Assembly (NCBI GenBank): GCA_017471125.1
Contig: JAFUWR010000349.1
Coordinates: 1-7,037, forward strand
Reading direction: 5' to 3'
DNA length: 7,037 bases
Origin: Clostridia bacterium
GTDB taxonomy: Bacteria; Bacillota; Clostridia; Christensenellales; Aristaeellaceae
The position numbers and the translations under genes were made by a program. Shown in pieces: positions 5,955-7,037 of the stretch. Below the pieces are notes generated by a model. The model had not been told where the DNA came from. It did no database searches and saw only the letters and a list, made by a program, of their open reading frames with translations. Positions within the stretch are counted from its first letter, which is position 1; each line of letters starts with the position of its first letter.

Positions 5955-7037
5955 CAGAATCAGCAGCGGAGCATGGCGCAGCTCGAGCGCGACTCCATCG
6001 CCAGGGAGATCTTCGTCGCCGCGCAAAACCATCTGACCATGGCGGACAGCCAGGGGTACCTCGGCAGCGCCCTGGAGGTGACGCCGAGCCCGCTGCGGGC
6101 CGACGGCTCCGAGGCCGGGGCGAAGATATACTACGTGGCCTTCGACGGCGTGTCGAACCCCATCATCGAGACGATGCTGCCCTTCGGCTCCATCGACGAG
6201 ACGGTGCGGGCGGGCGGCCGCTACATCATCCGCTACCAATCCAGCCCCGCCCGGGTCATCGACGTGTTCTACTGGACGACGGACAAAGGCTATACCGCCG
6301 ACAACGTGACCATCGACCACCTGCTCCCCTACGGCGCGGACAGCGCCAAGAACGGCCGCAAGTCGCACACCCCCATCCTCGGCTGGTACGGCGGCGAGGG
6401 CGTGCTGGAGACGGGCACCTACGACATCCTCGCCCCGCGCATCGAGGTCGAGAACGCGGAGCGGCTGATCGTCAGGGTCACCGACATGAACTACAACAGC
6501 ACCACCGGCAGCACGCTGGGCGAGCTCAAGCTGATCGTCAGCGGCAAGGACGCCCAGGTCGCCTTCACCCTGAAGCAGACCATCCACCACGCGCGGGTGT
6601 CCGACCCCGCCGACGGCGTGTACACCATCACATTGGACGACATCACCCGGGCAGGCATGCACTTCGCGGACCTCAACAGCATCGGCAGCGACGTCAGCAG
6701 CGAAGCCGAAAAGGAAATTGCCGTGCGGCAGGGCACCTTCGTCCCCGGCGAGGACATCGTCGTGCAGGCCGTGGCATACAGCAACGAGGCGCTGTCCAAC
6801 ATCGCATACAGCAGCGAATACACGGTCAACAGCCTGTTCGCCGACATCGACGCGACCAAGACCACCGCGTTCATCGGCAACCTGCGGCACCTGGAGAACC
6901 TGGACGACCACATCTCAGACGTCTCCCACAGCGGCACCGACGTGAAGCTCACCCAGGCGGCGCAGCTCGTCGACCTGGTCGCGCCCGCGGCGGAGGCGGC
7001 GACGCCCGCCGAGGGTGACGGCGAGGGCGACGGCGAC
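5856..7037 (+). CDS. Large type IV prepilin-like protein with long extracellular body (3' partial)
   Basis: The frame is open from the ATG to the right edge (394 codons, no stop). The N-terminus MRKMRKNSG is a basic leader ending in Gly9. It is followed by F-T-M-A-E, with Glu at mature position +5, and a hydrophobic helix (about residues 15-33). This is the class III signal cleaved and N-methylated by prepilin peptidase, so the product should enter a type IV pilus or pseudopilus. After an amphipathic stretch (residues 34-62) the body is beta-rich and not pilin-like. Residues 240-330 look like an Ig/fibronectin-type segment (FVPGEDIVVQAVAYSN, then VNSLFADI). FIGNLRHLENLDDHIS (339-354) resembles the lead-in to GLUG/beta-helical repeats in clostridial prepilin-type adhesins, as I recall that family. 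The window ends in an Ala/Pro then Gly/Glu/Asp linker. Ordinary pilins and pseudopilins are about 130-200 residues, so this is an extended minor-pilin or tip-adhesin candidate. It is probably co-transcribed with the upstream adhesin. Confidence 0.88.
   Translation, partial: MRKMRKNSGFTMAELLIVVAIIAILGSVSFIAVQNQQRSMAQLERDSIAREIFVAAQNHLTMADSQGYLGSALEVTPSPLRADGSEAGAKIYYVAFDGVSNPIIETMLPFGSIDETVRAGGRYIIRYQSSPARVIDVFYWTTDKGYTADNVTIDHLLPYGADSAKNGRKSHTPILGWYGGEGVLETGTYDILAPRIEVENAERLIVRVTDMNYNSTTGSTLGELKLIVSGKDAQVAFTLKQTIHHARVSDPADGVYTITLDDITRAGMHFADLNSIGSDVSSEAEKEIAVRQGTFVPGEDIVVQAVAYSNEALSNIAYSSEYTVNSLFADIDATKTTAFIGNLRHLENLDDHISDVSHSGTDVKLTQAAQLVDLVAPAAEAATPAEGDGEGDGD
7011..7037 (+). repeat. GA(G/C)GGY hexanucleotide-like tandem repeat encoding Gly-Glu/Asp linker
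   Basis: Alternating GAG/GAC and GGC/GGT codons give EGDGEGDGD and run off the window, so the true length is unknown. It follows an Ala/Pro-rich stretch (VAPAAEAATPAE). It probably encodes a flexible acidic linker between domains of the prepilin-like protein. Confidence 0.7.

Noticed and set aside
5715..6911. Antisense open frame of 398 codons across the prepilin-like gene
   Set aside because: The + strand here has an AGGAG site, a canonical prepilin motif and good coding character. The antisense product is a compositionally biased shadow.

Overview
The window holds two genes on the + strand and both run off its edges. Base composition is GC-rich, about 57-70% in the lines I counted by hand. 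A multi-domain surface protein with isopeptide-type Ig-like folds sits beside a type IV prepilin-like protein, and gene 2 has an AGGAG ribosome-binding site. This suggests a GC-rich Gram-positive bacterium of the gut Clostridia type (for example Oscillospiraceae or Christensenellales). That placement is inference from family knowledge; no taxonomic marker gene is present.

Bases 1-5790 are the 3' part of a giant extracellular adhesin (1929 codons in window; the start lies upstream). The protein is modular. Each module has a 'VCKIT..LLY' header, a run of right-handed beta-helix coils with G-G-(A/G)-(I/V)-Y motifs, a conserved cap, and then Ig-like domains. The window contains the end of one module (1-1440), a complete second module (1441-3795) and a third, shortened module (3796-5790). 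The header cysteines of modules 2 and 3 lie exactly 785 codons apart. The Ig-like domains are two FctA/pilin-isopeptide-like domains in the first module, a Cna-B-like domain followed by an InlB-B-repeat-like domain in the second, and two Cna-B/SpaA-like domains in the third. The protein ends in an acidic tail with no LPXTG signal, membrane helix or S-layer repeat.

After a 65-base gap containing a GC-rich hairpin and the AGGAG site, a second gene starts at 5856. It encodes a protein with a textbook type IV prepilin leader (G|FTMAE plus a hydrophobic helix) and a very long non-pilin body (at least 394 residues). The body ends, in the window, in an acidic Gly/Glu/Asp linker.

The short same-strand gap suggests co-transcription. 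The most interesting hypothesis is that the pair belongs to a Gram-positive type IV pilus or pseudopilus locus carrying large adhesins. The prepilin-like protein would be processed and assembled by pilus machinery, and the adhesin, lacking a sortase signal, might be presented by or with it. Nothing in the window shows the pilus ATPase, platform protein or prepilin peptidase, so this remains inference. I see no RNA genes, mobile elements, CRISPR arrays or promoters.
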